From contig BOKO01000015.1 of NCBI GenBank assembly GCA_016861025.1, positions 1 through 64,000 of the forward strand: a DNA stretch of 64,000 nt. Reading direction: 5' to 3'. The stretch comes from Chloroflexota bacterium (GTDB lineage Bacteria; Chloroflexota; Anaerolineae; Caldilineales; Caldilineaceae). This document shows positions 1 to 8,529 of this stretch, in pieces. Below the pieces are notes generated by a model that did no database searches, was not told the origin of the DNA, and was given only the letters and a program-made list of their open reading frames with translations. A program made the translations under genes and the position numbers. Within the stretch, counting starts at the first letter, position 1. Each line of letters opens with the position of its first letter.

Positions 1-105
1 ATCGTGCTTGGCGCCGTCTTGCTGTATCAAGTCGTTTTGCTCTACCAGATCCAACATCAGAGACCTGTCGGCGTCGGCATTAAGCCTCTTCTGAGGGCCG
101 CATGA
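1..105 (+). CDS. 3' end of an unidentified protein, cut by the window edge
   Basis: The first frame is open from base 1 to a TGA at 103-105 and reads about 34 codons. It starts with a hydrophobic stretch (IVLGAVLLYQVVLLYQ) and ends in a basic tail, which looks like the last membrane helix of a membrane protein. Its stop lies 22 nt before the 3' end of plsX on the opposite strand, so the two genes would converge. No family can be assigned from so short a piece, and the open frame could be chance. Confidence 0.4.
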   Translation: MVLGAVLLYQVVLLYQIQHQRPVGVGIKPLLRAA

Positions 106-127
106 TTTATGACCACGTCTCAATTAA

Positions 128-1165
128 TTATCCTGTCGGGGAAGACTCCACTGCCGCCGGGGCCGGCTCGCTGTGAAGAGCGGCGATGCCGCGCTGAATC
201 TTGGCGAGAATGTCTTGCTCCACCGACTGTTTGGCAACGCGGATGGCGTGACGCACGGCAAAAGCGTTGCTGCGTCCATGCGCCACGATCACCACGCTCG
301 ATAGACCGAGCAACACTGCGCCGCCGTAATGGCTATCGTCCATCCGTTCGCGCACACGGCGCAACGAATTGCGCGCCAACAGCGCGCCAAGCATCGCCCA
401 CGGGCTTTTCTTGATCTCCTCGGTGATCACCTGTGACATCAGGCGCGCCGTCGTCTCCGCTGTCTTCACAAAGATATTGCCCGTAAAACCGTCTGTCACC
501 ACCACATCTGCGAGGCCGGTCGGGATTTCCTTGCTCTCAATATTGCCCTCGAAGTTGATGCTCGGCGTCTGCTCCAGCAACTTGAAGCTATCGATGACAA
601 GCTGGTTGCCTTTGCCGGCTTCTTCGCCGTTGCTCAGGATGCGCACGGTTGGACGCTCGACGCCGATCACTTCCCGCGCGTAGATCGATCCCATGATCGC
701 AAACTGCTGGATGTGTTCAGGGCGCACGTCGGCATTGGCGCCGATGTCTAGAATCATGCACGCGCCCTTGAGCGTCGGAAACGGGCCGATCAGCGCCGGA
801 CGCAGAATGCCTTTGATGCGCCCGATGTGTAGAATGCCCGCCGCCAATGCGCCGCCAGTGTTGCCGGCCGAGACAAACGCATCCGCTTCGTTGCGTTTCA
901 CCAGCTTGCAGCCGACGACCATCGAGCTATCGGGCTTAGCGCGCACTGCAGCCGCCGGCTTTTCGTCCATTTCGATCACTTGGGACGCCGGCACAATTGG
1001 CAAATTGAGACCTTTGGCGTCATGCTTTTTCAGTTCGGCTTCGATCACCTCGGGGATGCCAACCAGCGAGACGGTGACGCCGTAAATTCGCGCCGCCTCC
1101 ACTGCGCCGGCGACAATCGCCTCCGGCGCGTGGTCTCCTCCCATTGCATCAAGTGCGATATTCAT
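128..1165 (-). CDS. plsX: Phosphate acyltransferase PlsX
   Basis: PlsX makes acyl-phosphate from acyl-ACP, the first step of the PlsX/PlsY route to lysophosphatidic acid, as a peripheral membrane enzyme. The 345-residue product begins MNIALDAMGGDHAPEA, the family's N-terminal signature, and carries SAGNTGGALAAG and the TDGFTGNIFVKTAE segment seen in PlsX. Length matches the family. The frame stays open 30 codons further upstream, but the ATG at 1165 begins exactly at the conserved N-terminus. It is the last gene of a leftward group (membrane protein, nnr, degV, plsX), 25 nt after degV. A PlsY-like partner is not adjacent but occurs at 15384-16013 within the carotenoid block. Confidence 0.95.
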   Translation of the reverse strand: MNIALDAMGGDHAPEAIVAGAVEAARIYGVTVSLVGIPEVIEAELKKHDAKGLNLPIVPASQVIEMDEKPAAAVRAKPDSSMVVGCKLVKRNEADAFVSAGNTGGALAAGILHIGRIKGILRPALIGPFPTLKGACMILDIGANADVRPEHIQQFAIMGSIYAREVIGVERPTVRILSNGEEAGKGNQLVIDSFKLLEQTPSINFEGNIESKEIPTGLADVVVTDGFTGNIFVKTAETTARLMSQVITEEIKKSPWAMLGALLARNSLRRVRERMDDSHYGGAVLLGLSSVVIVAHGRSNAFAVRHAIRVAKQSVEQDILAKIQRGIAALHSEPAPAAVESSPTG

Positions 1166-1190
1166 ACCCAGGCTTCCACATTGTGTTCGG

Positions 1191-2069
1191 TCAGATTCCC
1201 AGATCATTTGGACAGGCAGCCAATGCAACCACGCCTGGGCCGGCCAGTGCGGCAATCGCCGGTCCGATGTCGCTGAAGACTGCTTCGTCGATTGTCAAGA
1301 CAGTGCGCGCCTGCGCCAACAGGGTTTGGGCGTCAGCCAACGCATTGGAATGGAGCACGCCAATGTTTAGCGGTCGCGCACCATAATGTCTATGCATCCG
1401 GTCGATCACTTCCTGCATCGACTTTTTGCGGCCGCGCACGCGTGCGATCACCGTCGCTGCACCGTCTTTGAGTTCCAGAATCGGTTTGATCTGAAGCAGC
1501 TCACCGACGCCGGCCTGCAGATTGCTGACCCGCCCGCTGCGCGCTACATATTTTAGCGTTTCCAGGGCGGCAAAGCCAATGACTTCCTTGCGCAATCGCT
1601 CTAATTGCGCAAGGAGCGCAGCGCGTTCGACGCCGCGTTCGAGCATGCGCGCCGCCATGATCGCCTGCCAGCCGCTGGTGATGCTGATGCCGTCCGAATC
1701 CCACAAAATAAAGCGCTCCTCGCCGAATTCCTGCGCCGCCATCTGCGCCGAGCGAAAGGTGCCGGAGAGCTTGCTCGTCACCGTCACCAGCAAGATGGTC
1801 TGCGCACCTTCGTCGAACGCCTGGCGATAAGCTTCGGCGAAGTAACTCGGCGGCGGTTGGCTGGTCGTCGGCGAGACGCTGCTCTGTTCGAGTTTGATGT
1901 AAAAATCCCGTTCAGAAAGCTCATGCTTGTTGCGAAACGACTCCTGACCGAAGATCACTAACGCCGGCACTTCGATCATGCGGTAACGCGTCAGCAGCTC
2001 GTCGGGGATGTTGCTGCTCGTATCGACGACAATGCGTGTGTTTTCAGCAGTCAAGACGTCTGTCGTCAT
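1191..2069 (-). CDS. DegV family fatty-acid-binding protein
   Basis: DegV/FakB proteins bind a single fatty acid and, in Firmicutes, present it to the kinase FakA. The protein has 292 residues. The N-terminal RIVVDTSSNIPDELL, the TSQPPPSYF segment and TVTSKLSGTFRSAQ match the family's lipid-binding domain. The chosen ATG at 2069 has an excellent Shine-Dalgarno (AAGGAGGTGGGAAC) and gives a normal N-terminus. It lies between nnr (31 nt upstream) and plsX (25 nt downstream), so it probably shares their mRNA. Adjacency to plsX fits a role in feeding fatty acids to phospholipid synthesis, although no FakA-like kinase is seen in this window. Confidence 0.9.
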   Translation of the reverse strand: MTTDVLTAENTRIVVDTSSNIPDELLTRYRMIEVPALVIFGQESFRNKHELSERDFYIKLEQSSVSPTTSQPPPSYFAEAYRQAFDEGAQTILLVTVTSKLSGTFRSAQMAAQEFGEERFILWDSDGISITSGWQAIMAARMLERGVERAALLAQLERLRKEVIGFAALETLKYVARSGRVSNLQAGVGELLQIKPILELKDGAATVIARVRGRKKSMQEVIDRMHRHYGARPLNIGVLHSNALADAQTLLAQARTVLTIDEAVFSDIGPAIAALAGPGVVALAACPNDLGI

Positions 2070-2100
2070 GTTCCCACCTCCTTCTTTATCAAGATATGCG

Positions 2101-3702
2101 CTACGCACCACTCCGTAGCTGCGCCTGGATCAACGGCAGCGTGGGCAGCAGATCAGACGCCACAACGCCTGCCGAGCCGATGGTCTGAGCACAATTCAAG
2201 CCAGCCTTGCCATGCAGCCACGCGCCAACGCACGCCGCCTCAAACGCTCCCATTCCCTGCGCCAGCAGCCCGCCGATAACGCCGGCAAGCACATCGCCTG
2301 ATCCGGCCGTCGCTAAAGCTGGCGTCGCCACTGGCAACACCGCCAGCCAGCCAGAGGGTTCGGCAATGACGGTGTACGGCCCCTTCAGCAGAACGATGCA
2401 GCGCCACTCTGCGGCTTTCCGCCGCGCCAGCGTCCAGCGGTCAGCCATCACCTGCTCGATGGAAAGACTGCACAGCCGCGCCATCTCCGCCGGATGCGGC
2501 GTCAACACACAATTGGGCGGCAGGCGCTGCGGCCACTCGTCGAGCGCGGCCAGACAGTTCAGCCCGTCGGCGTCGATCACCGTGGCTGGCAGCTCCTGCG
2601 CCAGCGCGCCGCCAACGAATGTCTGCGTCGCCGACGTATTGCCAAGCCCGCAGCCAAGCACCAGCGCCTGATAACCTGCCAGCGCTTCGCCAAGTCTGGC
2701 TGCTGCATCAGCGGCGATCACGGCGCCGTTCTTTCCATGCGCTTCAGATAGCAACACATAGGTCGGCTCTGGTAATTTCGCCGCCACCAGCGACCACACA
2801 GGGCGAATTGCAGCGACCGTGACCAGACCGGCGCCGGCGCGTCCTGCGGCTGCGCTCGCCAGATACGCCGCGCCGGGATATGCTTCGCTGCCCACTGCCA
2901 GCATCACCTTGCCGAACGATCCCTTGTGGCTGTTTGCCGGTCGCGCCGGCAGCCATCTCTGAACTGTCGTCTCGTCGAGCGCAAATGTGCGCACCCCCGC
3001 CGCCAACGTCGGGTCGATGCCGATGTCAGCCACGAGCAACTCGCCCGTCGCGCCAGCAGCAGGAAAGAGGTAATGCCCCGCTTTGGCGTAGGCGAAGGTC
3101 ACAGTCAGATCGGGCGTCAGCGCGTGCGGATCGAGCGCGCCGGTGTCACAGTTCATGCCGCTGGCGCAATCGACCGCAACCACTACAAATGGTGTGCGTC
3201 GGGCGGCTTTCACTGCGTCGAGCAAGTCGGCAAGCTGCCCCTGGATCGGACGATTGGCGCCGGTGCCAAGCAACGCGTCGACGACAACACTGCTGTCGAG
3301 CCATTCGCGCAGCGTGGCGAAATCCGGATCGTCGTCAGCGTGAAACGTTGCCACGCCGCGCGCCGTCAATGCAGCAAAATGCCCTTCGTAGTCTTGAGCC
3401 GGGTCGGTGGCGCGTTTCCACAAATAGACGCGCACCGCAGCACCTGCCTCATGTAGATAACGGGCGCACACCAACCCGTCGCCGCCATTGTTGCCCGGCC
3501 CCGCCAGCACCAGACACGAGACGCGCCCATACCGGGCCAGGATCGCTTCAGCCACGGCGCGACCGGCGATCTCCATCATGGCGGCGTAGGAGTGACCGCC
3601 GGCGTCGGCGCTGCGTTCAAGCGCCTGCATCTCGCCAACGGTGACGATGCGAGCGGTTGGCGCAAACGCACCCGCCAACGACGTCTCCAGGGCGGCGCGC
3701 AT
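2101..3702 (-). CDS. nnr: Bifunctional NAD(P)HX epimerase/dehydratase
   Basis: This 533-residue enzyme repairs hydrated NADH and NADPH. The N-terminal YjeF domain (about 20-230) epimerises the hydrate, with GPGNNGGDGLVCARYL visible. The C-terminal ribokinase-like domain (about 245-525) dehydrates it with ADP or ATP, with NSHKGSFGKVMLAVGS, LTPHPAEMARL, LLKGPYTVIA and GSGDVLAGVIGGLL. Order and length match bacterial Nnr fusions. The ATG at 3702 overlaps the stop of the upstream membrane-protein gene in a TAATG junction, which indicates translational coupling and rules out the much longer upstream open frame, since that part only shadows the membrane gene. Confidence 0.95.
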   Translation of the reverse strand: MRAALETSLAGAFAPTARIVTVGEMQALERSADAGGHSYAAMMEIAGRAVAEAILARYGRVSCLVLAGPGNNGGDGLVCARYLHEAGAAVRVYLWKRATDPAQDYEGHFAALTARGVATFHADDDPDFATLREWLDSSVVVDALLGTGANRPIQGQLADLLDAVKAARRTPFVVVAVDCASGMNCDTGALDPHALTPDLTVTFAYAKAGHYLFPAAGATGELLVADIGIDPTLAAGVRTFALDETTVQRWLPARPANSHKGSFGKVMLAVGSEAYPGAAYLASAAAGRAGAGLVTVAAIRPVWSLVAAKLPEPTYVLLSEAHGKNGAVIAADAAARLGEALAGYQALVLGCGLGNTSATQTFVGGALAQELPATVIDADGLNCLAALDEWPQRLPPNCVLTPHPAEMARLCSLSIEQVMADRWTLARRKAAEWRCIVLLKGPYTVIAEPSGWLAVLPVATPALATAGSGDVLAGVIGGLLAQGMGAFEAACVGAWLHGKAGLNCAQTIGSAGVVASDLLPTLPLIQAQLRSGA

Positions 3703-4331
3703 TAAGTCCCCGACATCTGCGGCGGTTGCGGCGCCATATCCATCTCTTGCAAGAGGCCGACAAGCGCGTAATTGTGGCTCAAAATGACAAGACCGGGCAA
3801 CAGCAACAGCACCGGCACCACCAACGCCACACTGATCACCACCAGCAAGAGTTGGAACAGCAACATCAAGAAGGTGTACAGTGGATGGCGTACAACCAGT
3901 AAGAAACTGTTGCGCAGCACCAGCTTCAGATTTGGCTCGATCTGTTGCCAGAACAGAGGATAGAAATACTGCGCCGCCAACACCGAAAGCACGAGCAGCC
4001 ACAACGTAATGAAGCCGGGTACGACCAGCCATCCGCCATTGGTGAGATAGAAATTGATGCTGCTCACCATGATCGGGGGCGCTGCAATCACGAGCAGCCA
4101 AAGCAGCACACCGCGCCCAATGTGTTGCTTTGCACCTTCCCAGAAAAAGCCAAAATCGACTCGCTTGTAATTGGCGATGCGGTTGGCGACGTGATTAATG
4201 CCCACCCACGTCATCGGCGCGGTGAAAACCAGCAGCGTGCCGATCCAGAAGACCACGCTGAGGCCAACGATCAGGAAAAATTCTTCGTAGGCGCCTTTGA
4301 TCGTGCGCCCCATGATGGTAAAGGCTTTCAT
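3702..4331 (-). CDS. Multi-pass membrane protein, DUF624/YesL-like layout
   Basis: The 209-residue product has about five hydrophobic segments: residues 17-40, 74-92, 100-122, 145-165 and 165-190. It opens with MKAFTIMGRTIKGAYEEFF, an amphipathic helix before the first membrane span. The length and the pattern 'x-x-x-G-R-T-I-K-G-A-Y-E' resemble the DUF624 (YesL) family, whose function is unknown, but I could not confirm this. It is the first gene of the nnr-degV-plsX group and shares a one-base stop/start overlap with nnr. A role in membrane or lipid homeostasis would fit its neighbours but is only inference. Confidence 0.75.
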   Translation of the reverse strand: MKAFTIMGRTIKGAYEEFFLIVGLSVVFWIGTLLVFTAPMTWVGINHVANRIANYKRVDFGFFWEGAKQHIGRGVLLWLLVIAAPPIMVSSINFYLTNGGWLVVPGFITLWLLVLSVLAAQYFYPLFWQQIEPNLKLVLRNSFLLVVRHPLYTFLMLLFQLLLVVISVALVVPVLLLLPGLVILSHNYALVGLLQEMDMAPQPPQMSGT

Positions 4332-4396
4332 GGGCGTGAATTATATCATATTCAACTTGTTCTCAAGGGCTGCTCAACTCCGCAGCAAAAAGCAAG

Positions 4397-4897
4397 CTAC
4401 AGGACAACACCGTCTAACATTGCCAGAGCAGCGCCGATCAGATCGTCGCCCTGATGAACGCCGCGCACGATGCCTTCTCCATCGATCAAGGTGACCAGCG
4501 GAGCATTGCCGATCTTGCGGGCATTGTAGCGCATTGACACTTTGCCATCCCAGTCGAGCAGGATGATTACATAGTCGGCCACATCGAGGCCAGGCGGCAT
4601 GGCGTCGGCGGCTTTGGCATAGACGCCCTTCATCACCTGTTCGGCGAGCGGACGCAGAAAGACCGGCACTGCGCTCATATTGACGACGCTCGGCGCAAGC
4701 AAGCGCCCGGCTTCGGGATAACGGGCGCGCACCGCCTCTTGCAGCGCCTGCACCGCATCCACCGTGTTCTGGTCATGAAAAACCAGCAGCAGCGGTGTTC
4801 CCCGACATACATCGAGGTTGATGACGCGGTTTGAGCCAAGCGCGACAAGTGAAAACTCAGGCGCCGGTGCACCGACGACAAGTGCTGATGTTGACAT
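4397..4897 (-). CDS. Redoxin-fold protein (AhpC/TSA-like) lacking the catalytic cysteine
   Basis: The 166 residues have the shape of a peroxiredoxin or thioredoxin-like domain: VGAPAPEFSLVAL at the start, a strand PLLLVFHDQ where the redox motif normally follows, YVIILLDWDGKVSMRYN, then a buried-strand segment with the cis-proline region (GNAPLVTLID) and GEGIVRGVHQG. The usual peroxidatic cysteine after the VFH strand is replaced by DQNT. The only cysteine lies earlier (DVCRG, residue 31). It may therefore be a non-catalytic or chaperone-like relative. It stands alone, 84 nt from the upstream oxidoreductase and 65 nt from the next gene. Confidence 0.65.
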   Translation of the reverse strand: MSTSALVVGAPAPEFSLVALGSNRVINLDVCRGTPLLLVFHDQNTVDAVQALQEAVRARYPEAGRLLAPSVVNMSAVPVFLRPLAEQVMKGVYAKAADAMPPGLDVADYVIILLDWDGKVSMRYNARKIGNAPLVTLIDGEGIVRGVHQGDDLIGAALAMLDGVVL

Positions 4898-4981
4898 GGT
4901 GCTCCCTTATAGCCGAGATTTAATATTGGGGAAAGCAACCCGCTCATGCACCCTGATACAAGAAATGTTCTCCGTGTCGGC

Positions 4982-6142
4982 TCATAAAAGATCCGACACA
5001 GCTGGGTCGAGCGGCAGTTTCGCCGGCGCGCCTCCCATTCGACTCGACAGGCGGATCGCCAGGGTGATCTCCTGGTCAAGGCGCGCTTGTTGTGCGCCAT
5101 AGGTTGGCTCGCCGCCGCTGCGCACGGCATTGACCAGGCTGAGCAGACAGCCGGCGACGCCGATCTCGTCGTCGTGCCACTGGACGCCGTGTCCCTGCAC
5201 TTTGGGGCGGAAGGGGTTTTCCCATGTAATGATCGGCTGCTGCGGATCGCCGGTGTGCGCGACCATCGCTATGAGCGCGCCGCCGTCGTTGCGCTCCCAG
5301 CGACGCTCCAGCGTGATGAAATGCGGCGCTTCACCGCCCGGCGCAATCAGGCTCAGCCACTCCTGTACTTCCAGGTTGACGCCGACCGTGATGCCCATGC
5401 CGCGCTCCGCCAGGAAGCGGCTGCTGCGCCACCAGCGCACGGCCGAATCGTAGCCGACGCTCGTCCAATGATAGTGCCCAAGCCGGCCGCCCTCGAACTC
5501 GATGAGGCCATGTTCCTGCGTTTCGGTGCGGTCGCCGCGCGTGCCTGTCAGCCGCGACCAATGCGCCGCCAGCGGATAGCTGCGCACCGCGCCCGTCACC
5601 TGAAGTGGGCGCGCGTCAAAACCGAGATAACTGCGCATTACGCTGACGCCATGATAGCCATGCCCTGCAAAGTCATTGTACGACGTATGGACGCGGCCAA
5701 ACAGCCCCGACGCGATCAGCGCCAGCTTGATCTGTTCGAGGGGGCGGCGATGAAATTGCTCAGCGACCTCGATCTTGCGACCGCGTGCGGCTGCGGCGGC
5801 AATGATGGCGTCGGCCTCGCTCAGCTTGTGGGCGATCGGTGTTTCGAGCAGGACGTGCAGCCCCGCTTCGACCGCCATCAGCCCGACTTGACCGTTGGCG
5901 CCATACGCCACCGACACGATGCCGATGTCGGGCGCCTGTTCGCGCACCAGCCGGTCGAGGTCGGTGTACCATGGCGCACCGACCTGCTCACCCAACTGTT
6001 GCGCCGACTCTTCACGCCGTCCCCACACCGCCGCCAGCTCCACATCCTCCGCCAGCGCACGCACGATCGGCGCATACAGATACGATGACCGCCGCGCCGT
6101 GCCGATAATGGCGACGCGCAATTTTTGACCGTGCTGCTGCAT
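4982..6142 (-). CDS. Gfo/Idh/MocA family oxidoreductase
   Basis: This is a 386-residue NAD(P)-dependent dehydrogenase of the sugar/inositol type. The N-terminal Rossmann domain shows LRVAIIGTARRSSYLYAPIV, an atypical nucleotide loop in place of G-x-G-x-x-G, then the partner motif E-x-P-I-A-H-K around residues 95-102 (LLETPIAHKLSEADAII). The C-terminal alpha/beta domain carries GHGYHGVSVMRSYLG, where the H-x-x-H region often binds substrate. Substrate cannot be told from sequence. I chose the ATG at 6142 because GAGGTGAAG sits directly before it; an ATG 24 nt upstream lacks such a site. No operon partner is visible. Confidence 0.85.
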   Translation of the reverse strand: MQQHGQKLRVAIIGTARRSSYLYAPIVRALAEDVELAAVWGRREESAQQLGEQVGAPWYTDLDRLVREQAPDIGIVSVAYGANGQVGLMAVEAGLHVLLETPIAHKLSEADAIIAAAAARGRKIEVAEQFHRRPLEQIKLALIASGLFGRVHTSYNDFAGHGYHGVSVMRSYLGFDARPLQVTGAVRSYPLAAHWSRLTGTRGDRTETQEHGLIEFEGGRLGHYHWTSVGYDSAVRWWRSSRFLAERGMGITVGVNLEVQEWLSLIAPGGEAPHFITLERRWERNDGGALIAMVAHTGDPQQPIITWENPFRPKVQGHGVQWHDDEIGVAGCLLSLVNAVRSGGEPTYGAQQARLDQEITLAIRLSSRMGGAPAKLPLDPAVSDLL

Positions 6143-6263
6143 CTTCACCTCATTTGTATTTTGCAATAAACCTTGCGAGCCGACTGTATGGACACGATAA
6201 TAAAGTTTAACAAATAGATTCGGTCATCGTAGGTTCGGCTTCCAGCCGGACGCTTCCGGTCGA

Positions 6264-6292
6264 CCATCATGTCACGCCTGAGACGATGATCC
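6264..6292 (-). repeat. 3'-flank hairpin element, copy A
   Basis: Read on the minus strand this is GGATCATCGTCTCAGG followed by CGTGACATGATGG. It lies 22-50 nt beyond the stop codon of the CBM9-like gene. It shares the core TCATCGYYTCMGGCGTGACA with the elements at 42297-42349 and 10068-10125, all three just after the stop codon of a minus-strand gene. The arms of this copy are less complete than in the other two. Confidence 0.5.
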
Positions 6293-6313
6293 ACGTGAGT
6301 GGCCGCTACGTTC

Positions 6314-7900
6314 TCATTCGCCCAGAATCAACGTTCCCCACTCAGTTGGGTTGTCATGCGTCGTGCGTGCGGGCGAAGCGGAAATTACGGTTTGCTGGGC
6401 CGGCGCATCGCTGTCGTTGTCGTTGACGCTGATATTGAAGCCAAAGCGCAGTCCAGGGTAAAGCTCCGCTGCGCTCAGATCGAAGTAAAGCCAGGGAATC
6501 AACACTTCCATCGAATACTGTCCGGGCGTCGATGCGACTGCGCCCGGCGGATCAAAACGCGCCTCGCCCGCAAAAGGTAGCCAACGATAACCGCGCACGT
6601 ACTGAAACGAATCATCCGGCGACAGCCCGATCTGTGTATCGTCGTCGTTGGCGCGGGCGTCGAAGAAGTCGTCGGCGAGACGGCGGTCGAACTGAATCTC
6701 GACGCCGTCGCCCTGCCAGAGGTTGCTGCCGTCCGGCCCGGCGCGCAACACGTCGTCGTTGACCGCCACTGCCAGATACAGCCCCTCCGCCGCCCACATC
6801 ACCTGAAACGCCGCCGAGAGATCGCTGGGGCCGCTCCATTGATCGCGCCCTTGCACGACCGCGCTGATCGACTGCCACTGCCCCGGCCAGTCGTTGAAGC
6901 GCCCGTCGAGCGCTGTGGGCTGACCGCGCCGCGCCGTAAACACCCCATTCTGCGGCGGGCGCATCGACGTGTCGACCACAACGGTGGCGGTCGGCGATGG
7001 TGCAATCGTCGCAGAAGGCGTGACGACGGGCGGCGCCCAGACGCTTTCGGCTCCACGCCAACGACCACTGTTTTCGAGCGAGTAGAGGAAAGGTCGCCAA
7101 TCCGGGTCGAAAACAGAGTTGTACAGATTTTCCGGCGTGCAGTTTGCCACGGCGGCGCCGGTGACAGCGAAACCTTGCTCAAATGGCTGGATGGCGGCGC
7201 AGAAGCCCTTTTCCGGCATCGTCGCCCAGCCTAGCCGCGTGAAAACATCGTTGCGCACACCCCAAACATACCCAAAGCCGCGTTCGGGATGAAAGAGCCC
7301 CGGCGGCGGGTTGCCCCGCCGCGGAATTTCGCGGCCGTCCCATGTCTCGTTGGAGGGCCCCCAGCTTCCATCACTGTAAAGGATATAGGTCAAGTTGGTG
7401 TCGCTGCGCCACAGCATGGCGCCGCGCTCAAAGCGTTCATAGGCAGCCCACACAATGCTCGTCGGCGCAATCGGACAACCCAGCGCGCCCGGATCGAAGA
7501 TCGCCGAGAACTGCGGGTCGAGCGGCACAGTGCAGACACGCGTTGGCGGCGGTGAAGTTGGCGTTGACGTCGGCGTATTGGTCGGCGTCGCCGGCAGCGG
7601 GGAGGGTGTGACGCCTGGCGCCTGTGTAGCGTCTTGGGCTGTCGCTGTTTCTGTCGCCGCAATCGGCGTGTCTGGTGAGGGCGTCTGCCCTGGCTGCGAT
7701 GTGATCGCCACGACCGGCGCGGCGGTTGCAGCGCCCGGCCCCAGGCGGTCGGACAAAGTCGCCCAGCCTACGCCGACGGCAAAAGCAAAGATAAAGAGAA
7801 TCGCCGCAGCCGCCACCCACAGCCAGAGCCGGCTACGCGCAGGCGGCGGCGCGTCAGGCGTCTGATCAGGAATAATTTCAAAATCTTCTGGATTTGCCAC
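6314..7900 (-). CDS. Membrane-anchored protein with C-terminal CBM9-like domain
   Basis: The 528-residue product has a short cytoplasmic head, one membrane helix (about residues 25-47, WLWVAAAAILFIFAFAVGVG), a Thr/Pro-rich stalk (about 60-130), a middle region with a repeated Cys/Trp/Gly pattern and DGSWGPSNETWDG (about 135-310), and a C-terminal beta-sandwich like carbohydrate-binding module 9. The last is marked by ALDGRFNDWPGQW, GLYLAVAVNDDV and GDGVEIQFD, typical of the CBM9/DOMON-like group. It probably sits outside the membrane and binds a glycan. I chose the GTG at 7900, preceded by AAAAGGG; it starts 13 nt after the stop of the partner gene. An in-frame ATG at 7969 would overlap that gene by 56 nt. 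Confidence 0.7.
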   Translation of the reverse strand: MANPEDFEIIPDQTPDAPPPARSRLWLWVAAAAILFIFAFAVGVGWATLSDRLGPGAATAAPVVAITSQPGQTPSPDTPIAATETATAQDATQAPGVTPSPLPATPTNTPTSTPTSPPPTRVCTVPLDPQFSAIFDPGALGCPIAPTSIVWAAYERFERGAMLWRSDTNLTYILYSDGSWGPSNETWDGREIPRRGNPPPGLFHPERGFGYVWGVRNDVFTRLGWATMPEKGFCAAIQPFEQGFAVTGAAVANCTPENLYNSVFDPDWRPFLYSLENSGRWRGAESVWAPPVVTPSATIAPSPTATVVVDTSMRPPQNGVFTARRGQPTALDGRFNDWPGQWQSISAVVQGRDQWSGPSDLSAAFQVMWAAEGLYLAVAVNDDVLRAGPDGSNLWQGDGVEIQFDRRLADDFFDARANDDDTQIGLSPDDSFQYVRGYRWLPFAGEARFDPPGAVASTPGQYSMEVLIPWLYFDLSAAELYPGLRFGFNISVNDNDSDAPAQQTVISASPARTTHDNPTEWGTLILGE

Positions 7901-7913
7901 GATATATGCCCTT

Positions 7914-8456
7914 TTATCGGCCCAAAAACGATGGAATTGTCTCCTCGAGCAACGTCCACAACGCCGCAATCTGTTCCGTAAAGACGATGAGCATCGCAGT
8001 AACAGCTACAATGAGGGCGAAGAGCGCACCGAGCAGCGCGGTTCGTTGTCGGCGATGTGGCGGCGACGATTCATCGACCGACAAATCGGCCGCCCCCGGC
8101 GCATAGAGTCGCAGCCTGCGCTCGCCATCCATGCGCACAGCCCGCACCTCCACCATGCGCCCAATCCAGTCGCTGCTAAAGGGGCTGTCGCTCATACGCA
8201 CCAGCGTCTGCACATCGGTTTCACTCAAAGCAAGCGGTTTCGCCAACCCGGTGATATAGACAAGCGGCGTCAGCGCCTCGACGCCCTGTGTATTGATGCT
8301 GTGAATCTGACCAGCATGGCGCCCGCCAGGCAGATCGTCCGGTTGCAGGCGATAGCGCCCAACAACCGACGCTGCGCGACCGGTAATTTCATCGGATGAC
8401 GGTGTATGTAGGCTCTCTGCAGCAAGTCGTTTTGCCTGATCCGTCTTGTTTGCCAT
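7914..8456 (-). CDS. Uncharacterised tail-anchored membrane protein
   Basis: The 180-residue protein has a soluble N-terminal part (about 1-135) with no motif I recognise and a single hydrophobic helix near the C-terminus (about 140-162, LLGALFALIVAVTAMLIVF), followed by about 18 residues. The arrangement suggests a cytoplasmic domain held at the membrane. It is 13 nt upstream of, and probably cotranscribed with, the CBM9-like membrane protein, so the two may form one envelope unit. The N-terminal region contains YRLQPDDLPGGRHAGQIHS and a strand-rich middle, consistent with a small beta-domain. Function unknown. Confidence 0.65.
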   Translation of the reverse strand: MANKTDQAKRLAAESLHTPSSDEITGRAASVVGRYRLQPDDLPGGRHAGQIHSINTQGVEALTPLVYITGLAKPLALSETDVQTLVRMSDSPFSSDWIGRMVEVRAVRMDGERRLRLYAPGAADLSVDESSPPHRRQRTALLGALFALIVAVTAMLIVFTEQIAALWTLLEETIPSFLGR

Positions 8457-8529
8457 ATACTTTGCATTTCATAAAAACCGCTTGAGCAGTGCATCCTGCC
8501 ATGCCGAGCTTCTCTTTCCGGCCAATCTT

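Noticed and set aside
3703..4101. An N-terminal extension of Nnr by about 133 codons
   Set aside because: The extra sequence is the shadow of the membrane gene at 3702-4331, and Nnr homology starts after the ATG at 3702.
5087..6088. A 333-codon open frame on the plus strand
   Set aside because: It runs antisense to the clear Gfo/Idh dehydrogenase, has no recognisable motif and is rich in residues typical of reversed GC-rich codons.
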